31,637 nucleotides of DNA from Fervidifonticultor_A octavus_A (GTDB taxonomy: Bacteria; Sysuimicrobiota; Sysuimicrobiia; Sysuimicrobiales; Humicultoraceae). How positions within the stretch are numbered: position 1 is the stretch's first letter; each line of letters begins with the position of its first letter. The notes under the pieces were generated by a model, which made no database searches, had not been told where the DNA came from, and saw only the letters and a program-made list of their open reading frames with translations. Where the stretch lies: NCBI GenBank assembly GCA_031459655.1, contig JAVKID010000030.1, forward strand, positions 1-31,637, read 5' to 3'. Position numbers and translations under genes: made by a program. Shown here piece after piece: positions 17,038 to 25,602 of the stretch.

Positions 17038-19136
17038 TGCGCCGGGGGTCGGGCCGCTTGGCCACCTGGATGGGCACCAGACCGCTGTGGGTCCGTCGCG
17101 CCTCCATCGGGCTGGTGACGCTGGTCCTCCTGGCGGGGATGCTGGTCGGCGACTACCTGGAGCCGGGGGTGATGGTGCAGGTCGGGCAGCCCAGCCCGCG
17201 GGACGTGGAGTCCCCCCGGACCATCGAGTTCGTCGACCAGGCCCGCACCGAGGCCATGCGGGCCGAGGCGATGCGGGCCACGCCGCCCGTGCTGCGGCCC
17301 TCGCCCTCGCAGGTGGCCGCGGCCGTGGCGGCGGCGGCGGTCGCGTTCGACGCCATCGAGGCCGCACGGACGGCCTCCGGTCCCGCAGGCCGGGCGGAGG
17401 CCATCCAGCAGGCCGTCGGGGTCCCTCTGTCCCCGGCGGCTGCGGCGGCTGCGGCTGGCGCCAGCGCCACCGGCCTGGCTGCCGCGCGGCGCACGGCGAT
17501 GACCGCGGTGGAGCAGACCCTCGCCGACGGCGTGCGCGAGGATGCGCTGCTCCCCGCTCGGGAACGGGCCCGCGCCATCGTGCGGGCGGCGGGACTGGCC
17601 CCGGGCCTGACCCTGCTGGCCAGCGAGGTCGCCGTGGGGGTGCTCCGCCCCACGATGGAGGTGGACGCGGTCCGGACGCTGGAGGTGCGCCAGGCCGCCG
17701 CCAACCTGGTGGCGCCCGTGCGCGTCCGGGTCCAGCGGGGGCAGAGCATCCTGCGCAAGGGCGACGTGGTCACGCGCTCGCACCTGGAGATCCTGCGGAT
17801 TGCCGGCCTCTACCCGCCGCACGTCACCCTAGAAGCGGTCGCGGGGATCATCGTCATCGTCGCCCTGCTGCTGGTGATCACCGGCGCCTACCTCTGGCAG
17901 TTCCAGCGGGAGGTCTGGGCGCGCGACCGCCTGGTGATCCTGTGGAGCCTGCTCGTCGTCAGCACGGTGGGCCTGGCCCAGGTGCTGGGCGCCCCTCGGT
18001 TCTCCAACTTCCTGGCTCCCGCAGCCGCCGGGTCGATGTTGCTGGCGATTCTGCTTCGGCCGCCGCTCGCGCTGTTCTCCACGCCGGTGCTGGCGATCCT
18101 CACGGGTCTGGCCGCCGGAGGCGACCTGGGTCCGGTGGTCGTGGCCTTCGTCGGCGGCCTGGTGGCGGTGTACGCCACCCGTCAGATCCATCGCCGGTCG
18201 GACTTCGGCAAGGCCGGGATCGTGGTGGGGCTGGTCAACGCCGCGGCGGTGATCGGCGCCGGGCTCTTGCAAGGCCCGGCGGAGTACCAGGCCCTGGTCG
18301 TCAACGCCACCTACGCGCTGGGCAACGGTCTGCTCTCAGCGGTCATCACGATCGGCGTGCTACCCTTCCTGGAGCAGATGTTCGGCCTGATCACGCCCAT
18401 CAAGCTCCTCGAACTGGCCAACCCCGCACACCCGCTGCTGCGGCGCCTCCAGCTGGAGGCGCCGGGCACCTACCACCACAGCATCATGGTCGGGAACCTG
18501 GCCGAGGCCGCGGCCGAGGCGATCGGCGCGGACGCCCTGCTGGTCCGCGTGGGGACCTACTACCACGATGTGGGCAAGTTGCGGCGGCCGGCGTTCTTCG
18601 TGGAGAACCAGGTTGGCATCGAGAATCCTCACGAGAAGATGAGCCCGAGCCTCTCGGCCCTGACGGTGGGCGCCCACGTGCGCGACGGGCTGGAGCTGGC
18701 GCGCGAGTACGGCCTGCCGCAGGCGGTGGCCGACTTCATCCCCCAGCACCACGGCACCGCGCTGCTCACGTACTTCTTCCATCAGGCCCTGGAGCGTGGG
18801 GATCCGCTGGACGAGGCGGCCTTCCGATACGACGGCCCCAAGCCGCAGACGCGCGAGACGGCCATCGTCATGCTGGCCGACGCCGTGGAGGCCACGGTCC
18901 GCACCCTCAACCGGCCCACGCCGGATCGGCTCCACGAGGTCGTCCGGCGCCTCATCCGCGAGAAGCTGGAGGACGGCCAGCTCGATGAGTGCGGGCTGAC
19001 GTTCCGCGAACTGGACCGGATCGCCGCCGCCTTCGTGCGCATCCTCAGCGGCATGCTGCACCCTCGGGTGGAGTACCCCGACCTCGAGGGCGAACTGATT
19101 CGGCGGCGCCGGGAACAGGTGGCTCGGGTGCGCTAG
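17037..19136 (+). CDS. pgpH: 7TM-HD protein, cyclic-di-AMP phosphodiesterase (PgpH/YqfF) family
   Basis: 699-residue membrane protein. Order of parts: one N-terminal membrane segment (about residues 20-40), a large extracytoplasmic 7TMR-HDED domain (about 45-265), seven membrane segments (about 270-465), and a cytoplasmic HD domain. The HD domain has HHSIMVGNLAEAAAE near residue 480, the metal-binding HD pair in YYHDVGKLRRP near 510, HVRDGLELAREYG and PQHHG near 570, and MLADAVEA near 615. Characterised relatives hydrolyse c-di-AMP. The phoH-yqfF-ybeY-dgkA order is conserved in Firmicutes-type genomes. Activity is inferred from the intact HD residues. Confidence 0.92.
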   Translation: MRRGSGRLATWMGTRPLWVRRASIGLVTLVLLAGMLVGDYLEPGVMVQVGQPSPRDVESPRTIEFVDQARTEAMRAEAMRATPPVLRPSPSQVAAAVAAAAVAFDAIEAARTASGPAGRAEAIQQAVGVPLSPAAAAAAAGASATGLAAARRTAMTAVEQTLADGVREDALLPARERARAIVRAAGLAPGLTLLASEVAVGVLRPTMEVDAVRTLEVRQAAANLVAPVRVRVQRGQSILRKGDVVTRSHLEILRIAGLYPPHVTLEAVAGIIVIVALLLVITGAYLWQFQREVWARDRLVILWSLLVVSTVGLAQVLGAPRFSNFLAPAAAGSMLLAILLRPPLALFSTPVLAILTGLAAGGDLGPVVVAFVGGLVAVYATRQIHRRSDFGKAGIVVGLVNAAAVIGAGLLQGPAEYQALVVNATYALGNGLLSAVITIGVLPFLEQMFGLITPIKLLELANPAHPLLRRLQLEAPGTYHHSIMVGNLAEAAAEAIGADALLVRVGTYYHDVGKLRRPAFFVENQVGIENPHEKMSPSLSALTVGAHVRDGLELAREYGLPQAVADFIPQHHGTALLTYFFHQALERGDPLDEAAFRYDGPKPQTRETAIVMLADAVEATVRTLNRPTPDRLHEVVRRLIREKLEDGQLDECGLTFRELDRIAAAFVRILSGMLHPRVEYPDLEGELIRRRREQVARVR

Positions 19137-19140
19137 CGCC

Positions 19141-19572
19141 GTGCGGGTGCACGTGGCCACCCGCGGGCTGCGGGCCCCCGTCCCCCGGCGGCTGCTGGAG
19201 GCCGCGGGCAGGGCCGCGATGCGCGCTATCGGCGCGCCGGCGGATGCCGAACTGGAGGTCGCGCTCGTCGACGATGCGACGATGGCACGGCTCCACCGGC
19301 GCTTCCTGGGTGTGCGCGGGTCCACCGATGTCATGACCTTTCCCGGGGACGGGGGGGCAGACCGGACCCTGGGGGAGGTGGTGATCTCGGTGGATCGGGC
19401 GCGGGCGCAGGCGCGCGAGGCCGGCTGGGCCGTGCGGCGCGAGGTGACGTTGCTGCTGGTCCACGGGGTGCTGCACCTGGGCGGCTACGACGACCGCGCG
19501 CCCGCGCAGGCCGCCCGGATGCGGGCGGCCGAACGTCGCATCCTCGCGCAGGTCTTTCGGACGAGAAGGTGA
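19141..19572 (+). CDS. ybeY: Endoribonuclease YbeY
   Basis: 143-residue metal-dependent endoribonuclease that takes part in 16S rRNA 3'-end maturation and ribosome quality control. The central STDVMTFPGD and LGEVVISVDRA segments are typical. The zinc motif normally reads HGxLHLxGYDH; here it is HGVLHLGGYDD, so His108 and His112 are kept but the third ligand is Asp118. GTG start four bases after the preceding stop; its own stop is overlapped by the dgkA start (GTGA). Identity is secure; the altered ligand is unusual. Confidence 0.93.
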   Translation: MRVHVATRGLRAPVPRRLLEAAGRAAMRAIGAPADAELEVALVDDATMARLHRRFLGVRGSTDVMTFPGDGGADRTLGEVVISVDRARAQAREAGWAVRREVTLLLVHGVLHLGGYDDRAPAQAARMRAAERRILAQVFRTRR

Positions 19573-20057
19573 GGGCGATGCGCCACACACTGTGGCAGAG
19601 CTTCCAGTACGCGGGCCGGGGCCTCCAGGCGGCCTTCTGGTCGCAGCGCACCATGCGGATCCACATCCTGCTAGCGGCCGCCGTGATCCTGGCCGTGGTA
19701 TGGCTGGACCTCTCGGTGGGCGAGACCGCGCTGCTGGTGGTGGTCACAGCCGGCGTGCTGGCCGCCGAACTCTTCAACACGGCCGTCGAGGCCATCGTCG
19801 ACCTGGAGGTCGGCGACAACCATCATGCGCTGGCCGGCCGGGCCAAGGATCTGAGCGCCGCCGCGGTGCTCGTCATGGCGGCGGGGGCGGCGATCGTGGG
19901 GCTCCTGGTGCTGGCGCCGCCGGTCATGGTCGCGTTCGGGTTCGGCCGCCTCGACGCCCTCGCCGCCGGCCGGGCCGGTGTCCTGGCCGCGATCCTGGCG
20001 CTGGCCGCGGTGACGATGCGGCGGGCCGGGGACCGATCGGGCCCAGGGGCCCCGTGA
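19569..20057 (+). CDS. dgkA: Undecaprenol / diacylglycerol kinase (DgkA family)
   Basis: 162-residue membrane kinase. In Gram-positive-type bacteria this family phosphorylates undecaprenol to recycle the cell-wall lipid carrier. The active-site motif ELFNTAVEAIVDL followed by HALAGRAKDLSAAAVL (about residues 65-100) is intact, between hydrophobic segments. Beyond the usual core of about 120 residues there is an extra C-terminal hydrophobic region (residues about 130-150). The GTG at 19569 overlaps the ybeY stop; an ATG three codons later is also possible. The next gene starts inside its stop codon (GTGA). Confidence 0.9.
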   Translation: MRAMRHTLWQSFQYAGRGLQAAFWSQRTMRIHILLAAAVILAVVWLDLSVGETALLVVVTAGVLAAELFNTAVEAIVDLEVGDNHHALAGRAKDLSAAAVLVMAAGAAIVGLLVLAPPVMVAFGFGRLDALAAGRAGVLAAILALAAVTMRRAGDRSGPGAP

Positions 20058-22096
20058 GCCTGCCCGTGGCGGGCGGAGCCCAGGAGCCGTCCGGCCCCCG
20101 GCCTCCCGCGCCGTCCCCGGCCCTGGAGGAAGGGATCCCGTCCTCCACCGAGATCGAGTCGCTCCTGCGGGAAGCGGAGCCCGAGTACAACTACCGTCGG
20201 CTGACCGGCTTCTGGGCCGGGGTGGTGGCGACCATTGCCGTGGCGATGGCGCTGTTTCACCTCTACACGGCGCGGTTTGGCACCCTGGAGGCGCTGCGCC
20301 AGCGGGCCGTGCACGTCGCGTTCGCCCTCGCCCTGGTCTTCCTGCTCTATCCGTTCCGCCGACGGGGCGCGGCGGCGTCCCGCATCGGGATCGCCGACAT
20401 CGCGATGGTGGTCGCCGCCGTGACCCCGATGCTCTACGTGCTGGTCAACCACGCCGACCTGGCGGTCCGGGCCGGCAACCTGACGCGCACCGACCTCGTC
20501 GTCGGCGTCGTCGGGATCCTGGTGGTCCTGGAGGCCGGGCGGCGCCTGATGGCCATCGTCCCGGTGCTCGCCGCCCTGGCGCTCCTCTACCCGTTTGTGG
20601 GGCAGTACCTGCCCGGCGCGCTGGCCATCGCGCCGATCTCCCCGCCGCGCGTCATCGAGCAGATCTTCTTTACCACCGAGGGGATCTTCGGCATCCCCAT
20701 CGGCGTCTCGGCCACGTTCGTCTTTCTCTTCGTGCTGCTGGGTGCGTTCCTGGAGCGCACCGGATTGGGCCAGCTCTTCGTGGACATCGCCATGGCCGTG
20801 GCGGGCTGGATGACCGGCGGGCCGGCCAAGGTGTCGGTGCTCTCCAGTGCGTTTATCGGCACCGTCTCGGGCAGCTCTGTGGCCAACGTGGTCGCCGACG
20901 GCGTGTTCAACATCCCGCTGATGAAGAAACTGGGCTATGATCCCCGCTTCGCCGCCGGGGTCGAGGCCGCCACATCGGTCGGCGGCCAGATCGTCCCGCC
21001 GGTCATGGGAGCGGCGGCCTTCGTCATGGCCGAGTTCCTGGGGGTCCCCTACCTGACCATCGTCAAGGCCGCCGCCATCCCGGCGGCGCTGTACTACCTG
21101 TCGCTGGCCTTCATCATCCACTTCGAGGCCAAGCGCCTGGGGCTGGCCGGCCTGCCGCGCGACCAGTTGCCCCGGCTCCGCCACATCGTCGTCCGGCGCT
21201 TCTACCTCGTCGTCCCCCTGGTGGTCCTGGTGGGGTTCCTGCTGCACGGCGCCAGCCCCATGCGGGCAGCGTTCTGGGGGATCATGGTCTCGGCCGGCGT
21301 CCACCTGATCACTTGCTTCCTGGAGCGCCGCCCGCTCGCCTGGCCGCGGGACCTCTGGGACATCCTGGTCTACGGCGCCCGGCTGGCGCTTCCGGTGGCG
21401 GTCGCGACGGCGGTGGTCGGGATCTTCATCGGGATCATCACCCTGACCGGCCTGGGGCTGGCGTTCGTGAGCCTCACCATCAGCCTGGGCGGGGGCATCC
21501 TGTTCCTCACGATGATCTGGATCATGATCGCCTGCACGATCGTCGGCTCCGGCGTCCCGACGACCGCGACCTACATCATCCTGGCCGCCATCGCCGCCCC
21601 CGCGCTGGTCCAGATGGGCGTGCCGCCGTTGGCGGCCCACCTGTTCATCTTCTACTTCGGCGTTATCGCCGACATCACGCCGCCCGATGCGCTGGCCGCC
21701 TACGCGGCCGCCGGGATCGCCAGGACCGACCCCTTCAAGACCGGGCTCACGGCGACCCGCCTGGCTCTGGCCGGGATCATCGTGCCCTTCATCTTCGTCT
21801 ACTCGCCGACGATCCTGCTGCAGGGCGCCACCCTCACAGAGATCGTCATCACGGCTGCCACCGGCGTGGTGGGGGTGATCGCCCTGTCGGCCGCGGTCTC
21901 CGGCTACTTCTGGGGGCCGGCCACCTGGCCTGAACGCGGGCTGCTGGCCGCCATCGCCCTGGCGTTGATCTTTCACGACCTCCGGGCAGATGTCGCCGGC
22001 TTCGCCATGCTGGTTCTCGTCTCGGCGATGCAGGTGGTCCGGCGCCGCGGGGCGCCATCGGCCGGGCGTGCGCCGGCAGGAGTCGTCAGGGACTGA
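20054..22096 (+). CDS. TRAP transporter permease, fused 4TM/12TM (DctQM) protein
   Basis: 680-residue membrane protein of the TRAP 4TM/12TM fusion type, partner of TAXI binding proteins. Family hallmarks of the large subunit are IGVSATFVFLFVLLGAFLERTG, SAFIGTVSGSSVANVVADG, GVEAATSVGGQIVPPVMGAAAF and IADITPPDALAAYAAAGIA. The energy source is normally a sodium or proton gradient and the substrates are organic acids or amino acids; the substrate cannot be told from sequence. The first 45 residues are a hydrophilic, Pro-rich cytoplasmic tail. The GTG start overlaps the dgkA stop (GTGA), so its translation is coupled to a cell-envelope gene. Confidence 0.93.
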   Translation: MSLPVAGGAQEPSGPRPPAPSPALEEGIPSSTEIESLLREAEPEYNYRRLTGFWAGVVATIAVAMALFHLYTARFGTLEALRQRAVHVAFALALVFLLYPFRRRGAAASRIGIADIAMVVAAVTPMLYVLVNHADLAVRAGNLTRTDLVVGVVGILVVLEAGRRLMAIVPVLAALALLYPFVGQYLPGALAIAPISPPRVIEQIFFTTEGIFGIPIGVSATFVFLFVLLGAFLERTGLGQLFVDIAMAVAGWMTGGPAKVSVLSSAFIGTVSGSSVANVVADGVFNIPLMKKLGYDPRFAAGVEAATSVGGQIVPPVMGAAAFVMAEFLGVPYLTIVKAAAIPAALYYLSLAFIIHFEAKRLGLAGLPRDQLPRLRHIVVRRFYLVVPLVVLVGFLLHGASPMRAAFWGIMVSAGVHLITCFLERRPLAWPRDLWDILVYGARLALPVAVATAVVGIFIGIITLTGLGLAFVSLTISLGGGILFLTMIWIMIACTIVGSGVPTTATYIILAAIAAPALVQMGVPPLAAHLFIFYFGVIADITPPDALAAYAAAGIARTDPFKTGLTATRLALAGIIVPFIFVYSPTILLQGATLTEIVITAATGVVGVIALSAAVSGYFWGPATWPERGLLAAIALALIFHDLRADVAGFAMLVLVSAMQVVRRRGAPSAGRAPAGVVRD

Positions 22097-22163
22097 CCAG
22101 AAGATGCACCCGGCGCCGGGGCGGATCCGGCGTAGGTCGGTGGACGTGAAGGGAGGGTTACGT

Positions 22164-23138
22164 ATGACGTCACGATGGCTCGTGCTCGCGGCCGCCGCCC
22201 TGCTGGTGGCAGGCGTGGTGGTGCCCGCCGGCGCACAGGTCCGGTTGTTGTCCCTGGTCACCGGCGGGACCGCCGGGGTCTACTTCCCGCTGGGCGGCGC
22301 GATGGCGGAGATCTGGAACGCCCGCGTCCCGAACGTGCGCGTGGCCTCGCAGAGCAGCGGGGCATCGGTGGTCAACATCCAGGCGCTGGCCAGGGGCGAT
22401 GCCCACCTGGCGCTGGTGCAGAACGATATCGCCTACTATGCCCAGCACGGGACGGAGGTGTTTGCCGAGCCCGGCAGCAACCGCCCGCGGCCCATCGCCG
22501 GGATCAGCGGCATCGCCATGCTCTACCCGGAGACGATTCAGATCGTGACGTTGCGCGGCAAGGGCATCAGGAGCGTGGAAGACCTGCGCGGCAAGCGGGT
22601 CGTCGTCGGCGCGCCGGGGAGCGGGACCGAGGCCAACGCCCGCCAGATCCTCCAGGTCCACGATATCTACTACCGCGAGTTGCGGGTCGACTTCCTGTCG
22701 TTTGCGGCGGGCATCGACCAACTCCGCGACGGGATCGTGGACGCCGTCTTCCTCACCGCCGGCGTGCCGACGGCCGCAGTGACCGACATCGCCGCGTCCC
22801 GCGACATCGTGATCGTCCCCGTGAGCAACGAGGCCCTGGCGGCGCTGCGGGCCCGGTGGCCGTTCTACACGCGCCACGTCATCCCCGCCAACACCTACCG
22901 CGGGCAGACAGAGCCGGTGGCGACCGTGGCCGTGATGGCTATGCTCGTGGCGCGCGCCGACCTGCCCGAGGATCTCGTCTACCACCTGACGAAGGCGCTG
23001 TGGGAGAACCTGGACCGCATGCGGGCCGCCCACGCGCGCGGCCGGGACCTGGACCTGGCCAAGGCCCTGGACGGCATGCCGATTCCGGTCCACCCGGGCG
23101 CCGACCGGTACTACCGCGAGAGGGGAGTGCGGAAATAG
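22164..23138 (+). CDS. TRAP transporter TAXI-family solute-binding protein
   Basis: 324-residue extracytoplasmic binding protein of the TAXI family. Residues 1-27 form a signal peptide (MTSRW, hydrophobic core, AGA cleavage region). The mature start LLSLVTGGTAGVYFPLGGAMAE is the TAXI signature, followed by SSGASVVNIQALARGDAHLALVQND and KRVVVGAPGSGTEANARQIL. The ATG at 22164 has GGGAGG about nine bases upstream, which decides the start. It delivers ligand to the fused permease encoded just before it; TAXI ligands in other systems include glutamate and alpha-keto acids. The next gene overlaps or abuts its stop. Confidence 0.94.
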   Translation: MTSRWLVLAAAALLVAGVVVPAGAQVRLLSLVTGGTAGVYFPLGGAMAEIWNARVPNVRVASQSSGASVVNIQALARGDAHLALVQNDIAYYAQHGTEVFAEPGSNRPRPIAGISGIAMLYPETIQIVTLRGKGIRSVEDLRGKRVVVGAPGSGTEANARQILQVHDIYYRELRVDFLSFAAGIDQLRDGIVDAVFLTAGVPTAAVTDIAASRDIVIVPVSNEALAALRARWPFYTRHVIPANTYRGQTEPVATVAVMAMLVARADLPEDLVYHLTKALWENLDRMRAAHARGRDLDLAKALDGMPIPVHPGADRYYRERGVRK

Positions 23139-23155
23139 CCACGCGCCGGGCGTGG

Positions 23156-23623
23156 GTGCCTGCGGTCGTCGTCGCTGCGGCGGTCCTCGCCGCAGCGACG
23201 GTGTTTGGGGAAGCCTCCGACCTCGAGGTGCGCCTGACCCCCGAGGGGGACCGCCGCGTCCTGCGCCTCGATGTGCGGCGCGGAGACACTATCGCGCTCC
23301 ACTACCAGCATTCGGTGGAGCGGACGCCGGTCGTGGAGATCTTCCGCGTCGAACCCGACGGCCTGTGGTTCGTGGAGATGCGATTCGCCTCGCAGGGCGC
23401 CGGCCTGCCCACCGAGGGATACGTGTGGGAGGGCAATCAGTTCGTCCACAGACGCCCGCGCCGAATTGGCGCCCTGCCAGTACGCGTCTCGGCCCTGGCC
23501 GGGCACCGGCTGCGGGTCGGCCGCCGGGAGGTCGACCTGGTCGCCGAGTTTCGCGACGGCAGCGCCGTCACCATCGCCGCCGCGCCCCGCCCGCGGTGGC
23601 TGCGCCTGCCCGGCGCCCGATAG
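23156..23623 (+). CDS. DUF1850 family protein (TRAP-TAXI accessory)
   Basis: Small DUF1850 protein: a hydrophobic N-terminal segment, then a beta-rich exported domain with the family motif YQHSVERTPVVEIFRV (near residue 55) and FASQGAGLPTEGY. DUF1850 genes are usually found with TAXI-TRAP genes, as here; the function is unknown. The GTG at 23156 gives 155 residues but removes the basic residues expected before a signal segment. The frame is open upstream, and the only codon placed correctly after the ribosome-binding sequence GAGGGGAG is an ATA at 23135, giving M-ATRRAW before the hydrophobic core. The start is therefore uncertain. Confidence 0.82.
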   Translation: MPAVVVAAAVLAAATVFGEASDLEVRLTPEGDRRVLRLDVRRGDTIALHYQHSVERTPVVEIFRVEPDGLWFVEMRFASQGAGLPTEGYVWEGNQFVHRRPRRIGALPVRVSALAGHRLRVGRREVDLVAEFRDGSAVTIAAAPRPRWLRLPGAR

Positions 23624-23636
23624 GCCGGGCATCTTG

Positions 23637-23645
23637 TGCTATAAT
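23637..23645 (+). promoter_or_regulatory. Extended -10 promoter for the CorC-like gene
   Basis: TGCTATAAT is a perfect extended -10 (TGnTATAAT), striking in this GC-rich DNA; no recognisable -35 lies 16-18 bases upstream. Transcription would start near 23652, leaving a leader of about 44 bases before the TTG start. The leader can form a small hairpin, GCCTT (23665-23669) with AAGGC (23677-23681). Confidence 0.75.
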
Positions 23646-23695
23646 TCAAGCGATTCCGCAGGGCGCCTTGGCCCGAAAGGCAGGCTACACCTTCC

Positions 23696-24976
23696 TTGGA
23701 CGCGTCAAGTTATGCGCTCGAACTGGCGGTGCTCGGGGTCCTGTTGCTGCTCTCGGCGTTCTTCTCCGGATCCGAGACGGCCCTGTTCGGGGCGAACCGG
23801 CTGCGGCTGCGGCAGCTGAGGGATGAGGGGAACCGACGCGCCCGGGTGGCCGTGGCCCTGTTGGAGAATCCGGCCCGGCTCCTGTCCACGATCCTCATCG
23901 GCAACAACATGGTGAACACGGCTGCCGCCGTCGTCGCCACGGCGACGCTGGTGCGGTTGCTGGGACCGGAGCGAGGTTCCCTCTACGCCTTCATCGCCAT
24001 CACGATCGTGCTGCTGTTGTTCGGCGAGGTGACGCCCAAGACGGTGGCCGCCCACCACGCCGATCGGTTCGCCCTGCTGGCCGCGCGGCCGATCCAGTGG
24101 GTCGGCGTCCTGCTGTCGCCGGTCAGCCGGTCGCTCTCGCTGGTCACCAACGTTCTCCTGCGGCCGTTTGGCGGCCACGTGCGGCCCGATGCGCCGCTGG
24201 TCACCGAGGACGAGATTCAGTACCTCGTGCGCATGGGCGAGGAGCAGGGGGTGCTGGAGCAGGACGAGCGCGAGATGATCCACTCGATCTTCGAGTTCGG
24301 AGACACGGTGGTGCGGGAGGTCATGGTGCCCCGGGTGGACATCGTGGGCGTGGAAGCCGACGACCCGGTCGAGCGACTCCTGGAGGTCGTCCGCACCCAC
24401 GGCCACTCGCGCATCCCGGTCTACGAGGAGACGATCGACCGCATCATAGGATTGGTCCACGTGAAGGACCTGCTGTCGAGTTCGGATGGGGGCCGGCTGT
24501 CCGGCAGGGCGCGGGACTTCGTGCGGCCGGCCTACTTCGTGCCCGAGACCAAGCGCCTCGACGAGCTGTTTCGCGAGATGCGCCGGAAGAAGGTCCACAT
24601 GGCCATCGCGGTGGACGAGTATGGCGGGGTCGCCGGACTGGTGACCATCGAGGACCTCCTCGAGGAGATCGTGGGGCCGATCCAGGACGAGTACGATGCC
24701 GAAGAGGCGCCCATCAAGGTCCTCAGCGACCGCGTGGCCGTCGTCCAGGGCGCCGTCCACCTGGAAGACGTCAATGCGGCGCTGGGGATCGCCCTGCCCG
24801 CGGGCGAGGTGGACTCGGTGGGCGGGTTCGTCATCAGCCTGCTCGGCCACGTGCCGGCCCAGGGCGAGCGGGTGACCTACGACGGCGTGGAACTCTCGGT
24901 GGAGCGGGTGGACGGGCACCGGATCGTGCAGGTGAAGATCACCAAGGCGGAACCCGCGCCTGCGCTCGACGACTGA
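23696..24976 (+). CDS. CNNM/CorC-type membrane protein (DUF21 + CBS pair + CorC_HlyC domain)
   Basis: 426-residue protein with a DUF21/CNNM membrane domain (residues about 5-190; starts SGSETALFGANRLRLRQLRDEGN and includes LIGNNMVNTAAAV and GEVTPKTVA), two CBS domains (about 205-335; MVPRVDIVGVE, GHSRIPVYEETIDRIIGLVHVKDLL, VDEYGGVAGLVTIEDLLEEI) and a C-terminal CorC_HlyC transporter-associated domain ending VQVKITK. Relatives are linked to magnesium or cobalt handling. The start is a TTG at 23696 with only a weak AAAGG far upstream; no better in-frame start exists. It has its own promoter and overlaps the next gene by one base. Confidence 0.9.
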   Translation: MDASSYALELAVLGVLLLLSAFFSGSETALFGANRLRLRQLRDEGNRRARVAVALLENPARLLSTILIGNNMVNTAAAVVATATLVRLLGPERGSLYAFIAITIVLLLFGEVTPKTVAAHHADRFALLAARPIQWVGVLLSPVSRSLSLVTNVLLRPFGGHVRPDAPLVTEDEIQYLVRMGEEQGVLEQDEREMIHSIFEFGDTVVREVMVPRVDIVGVEADDPVERLLEVVRTHGHSRIPVYEETIDRIIGLVHVKDLLSSSDGGRLSGRARDFVRPAYFVPETKRLDELFREMRRKKVHMAIAVDEYGGVAGLVTIEDLLEEIVGPIQDEYDAEEAPIKVLSDRVAVVQGAVHLEDVNAALGIALPAGEVDSVGGFVISLLGHVPAQGERVTYDGVELSVERVDGHRIVQVKITKAEPAPALDD

Positions 24977-25602
24977 TGCGCCATCGGCTCCGGACCTGGC
25001 TGCTCACCGGCCTCCTGGTGACCCTGCCGGTCGTCGTCACCGCCTACGTCCTCGTCTTCCTCTTCCGGCTCCTGGACAACTTCCTCAGCCCGGTGTTTCG
25101 GGTCTTCGGGATCCAGGTGCCGGGATTGGGCCTGCTCTCGGGCATCGCGCTCATCCTGCTGGCCGGGGCTCTTGCCAGCAACGTGCTGGGCCGGCGGATC
25201 GTCCACGCGTTTGACCGGGTGATGCTGCGCATCCCGTTCGCCCGCACGATCTATTCGGCCACCAAGCAACTGTCCGACTCGCTCCTCCAGCAGAACCGGG
25301 CGGCCTTCAAACAGGCGGTGCTGCTGGAGTGGCCGCGGCCGGGACTCTATACGGTGGGGTTCGTCACCGGGGAGACGCGCGGGGAGGCCCAGGCCAAGAC
25401 CGCCGAGCGGGTGATCAACGTCTTCGTCGTGACCACCCCCAACCCGACCACCGGGTTCCTTTGCCTGGTCCCGGAGAGCCAGGTCATCCCGCTGGAGATG
25501 ACGGTCGAGGACGCCCTCAAACTCGTCGTCTCCGCCGGCATCGTGGCGCCCCCCTACCGGCCCACCGGGGCCACCCTCCAGGGGTCGGACCGGTTCGAGT
25601 GA
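24976..25602 (+). CDS. DUF502 family membrane protein
   Basis: 208-residue protein of the DUF502 family, function unknown. It starts with a basic stretch and a long hydrophobic segment (residues about 8-32: LRTWLLTGLLVTLPVVV), has a second hydrophobic segment near residues 50-72, then a soluble domain with RIPFARTIYSATKQLSD and the PNPTTGFLCLVPESQV motif characteristic of the family. The ATG overlaps the preceding stop (TGATG) and its own stop overlaps cdd (GTGA), so the three genes are translationally coupled. Confidence 0.88.
   Translation: MRHRLRTWLLTGLLVTLPVVVTAYVLVFLFRLLDNFLSPVFRVFGIQVPGLGLLSGIALILLAGALASNVLGRRIVHAFDRVMLRIPFARTIYSATKQLSDSLLQQNRAAFKQAVLLEWPRPGLYTVGFVTGETRGEAQAKTAERVINVFVVTTPNPTTGFLCLVPESQVIPLEMTVEDALKLVVSAGIVAPPYRPTGATLQGSDRFE

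Noticed and set aside
19823..22261. 812-codon open frame on the minus strand opposite dgkA and the TRAP permease
   Set aside because: Composition is the Asp/Gly/Arg/His-rich pattern typical of antisense translation; the + strand permease has clear family motifs.
23650..23695. Riboswitch in the leader of the CorC-like gene
   Set aside because: Only one five-base-pair hairpin is visible in about 44 bases and I recognise no known riboswitch consensus; too short for a magnesium-sensing aptamer.
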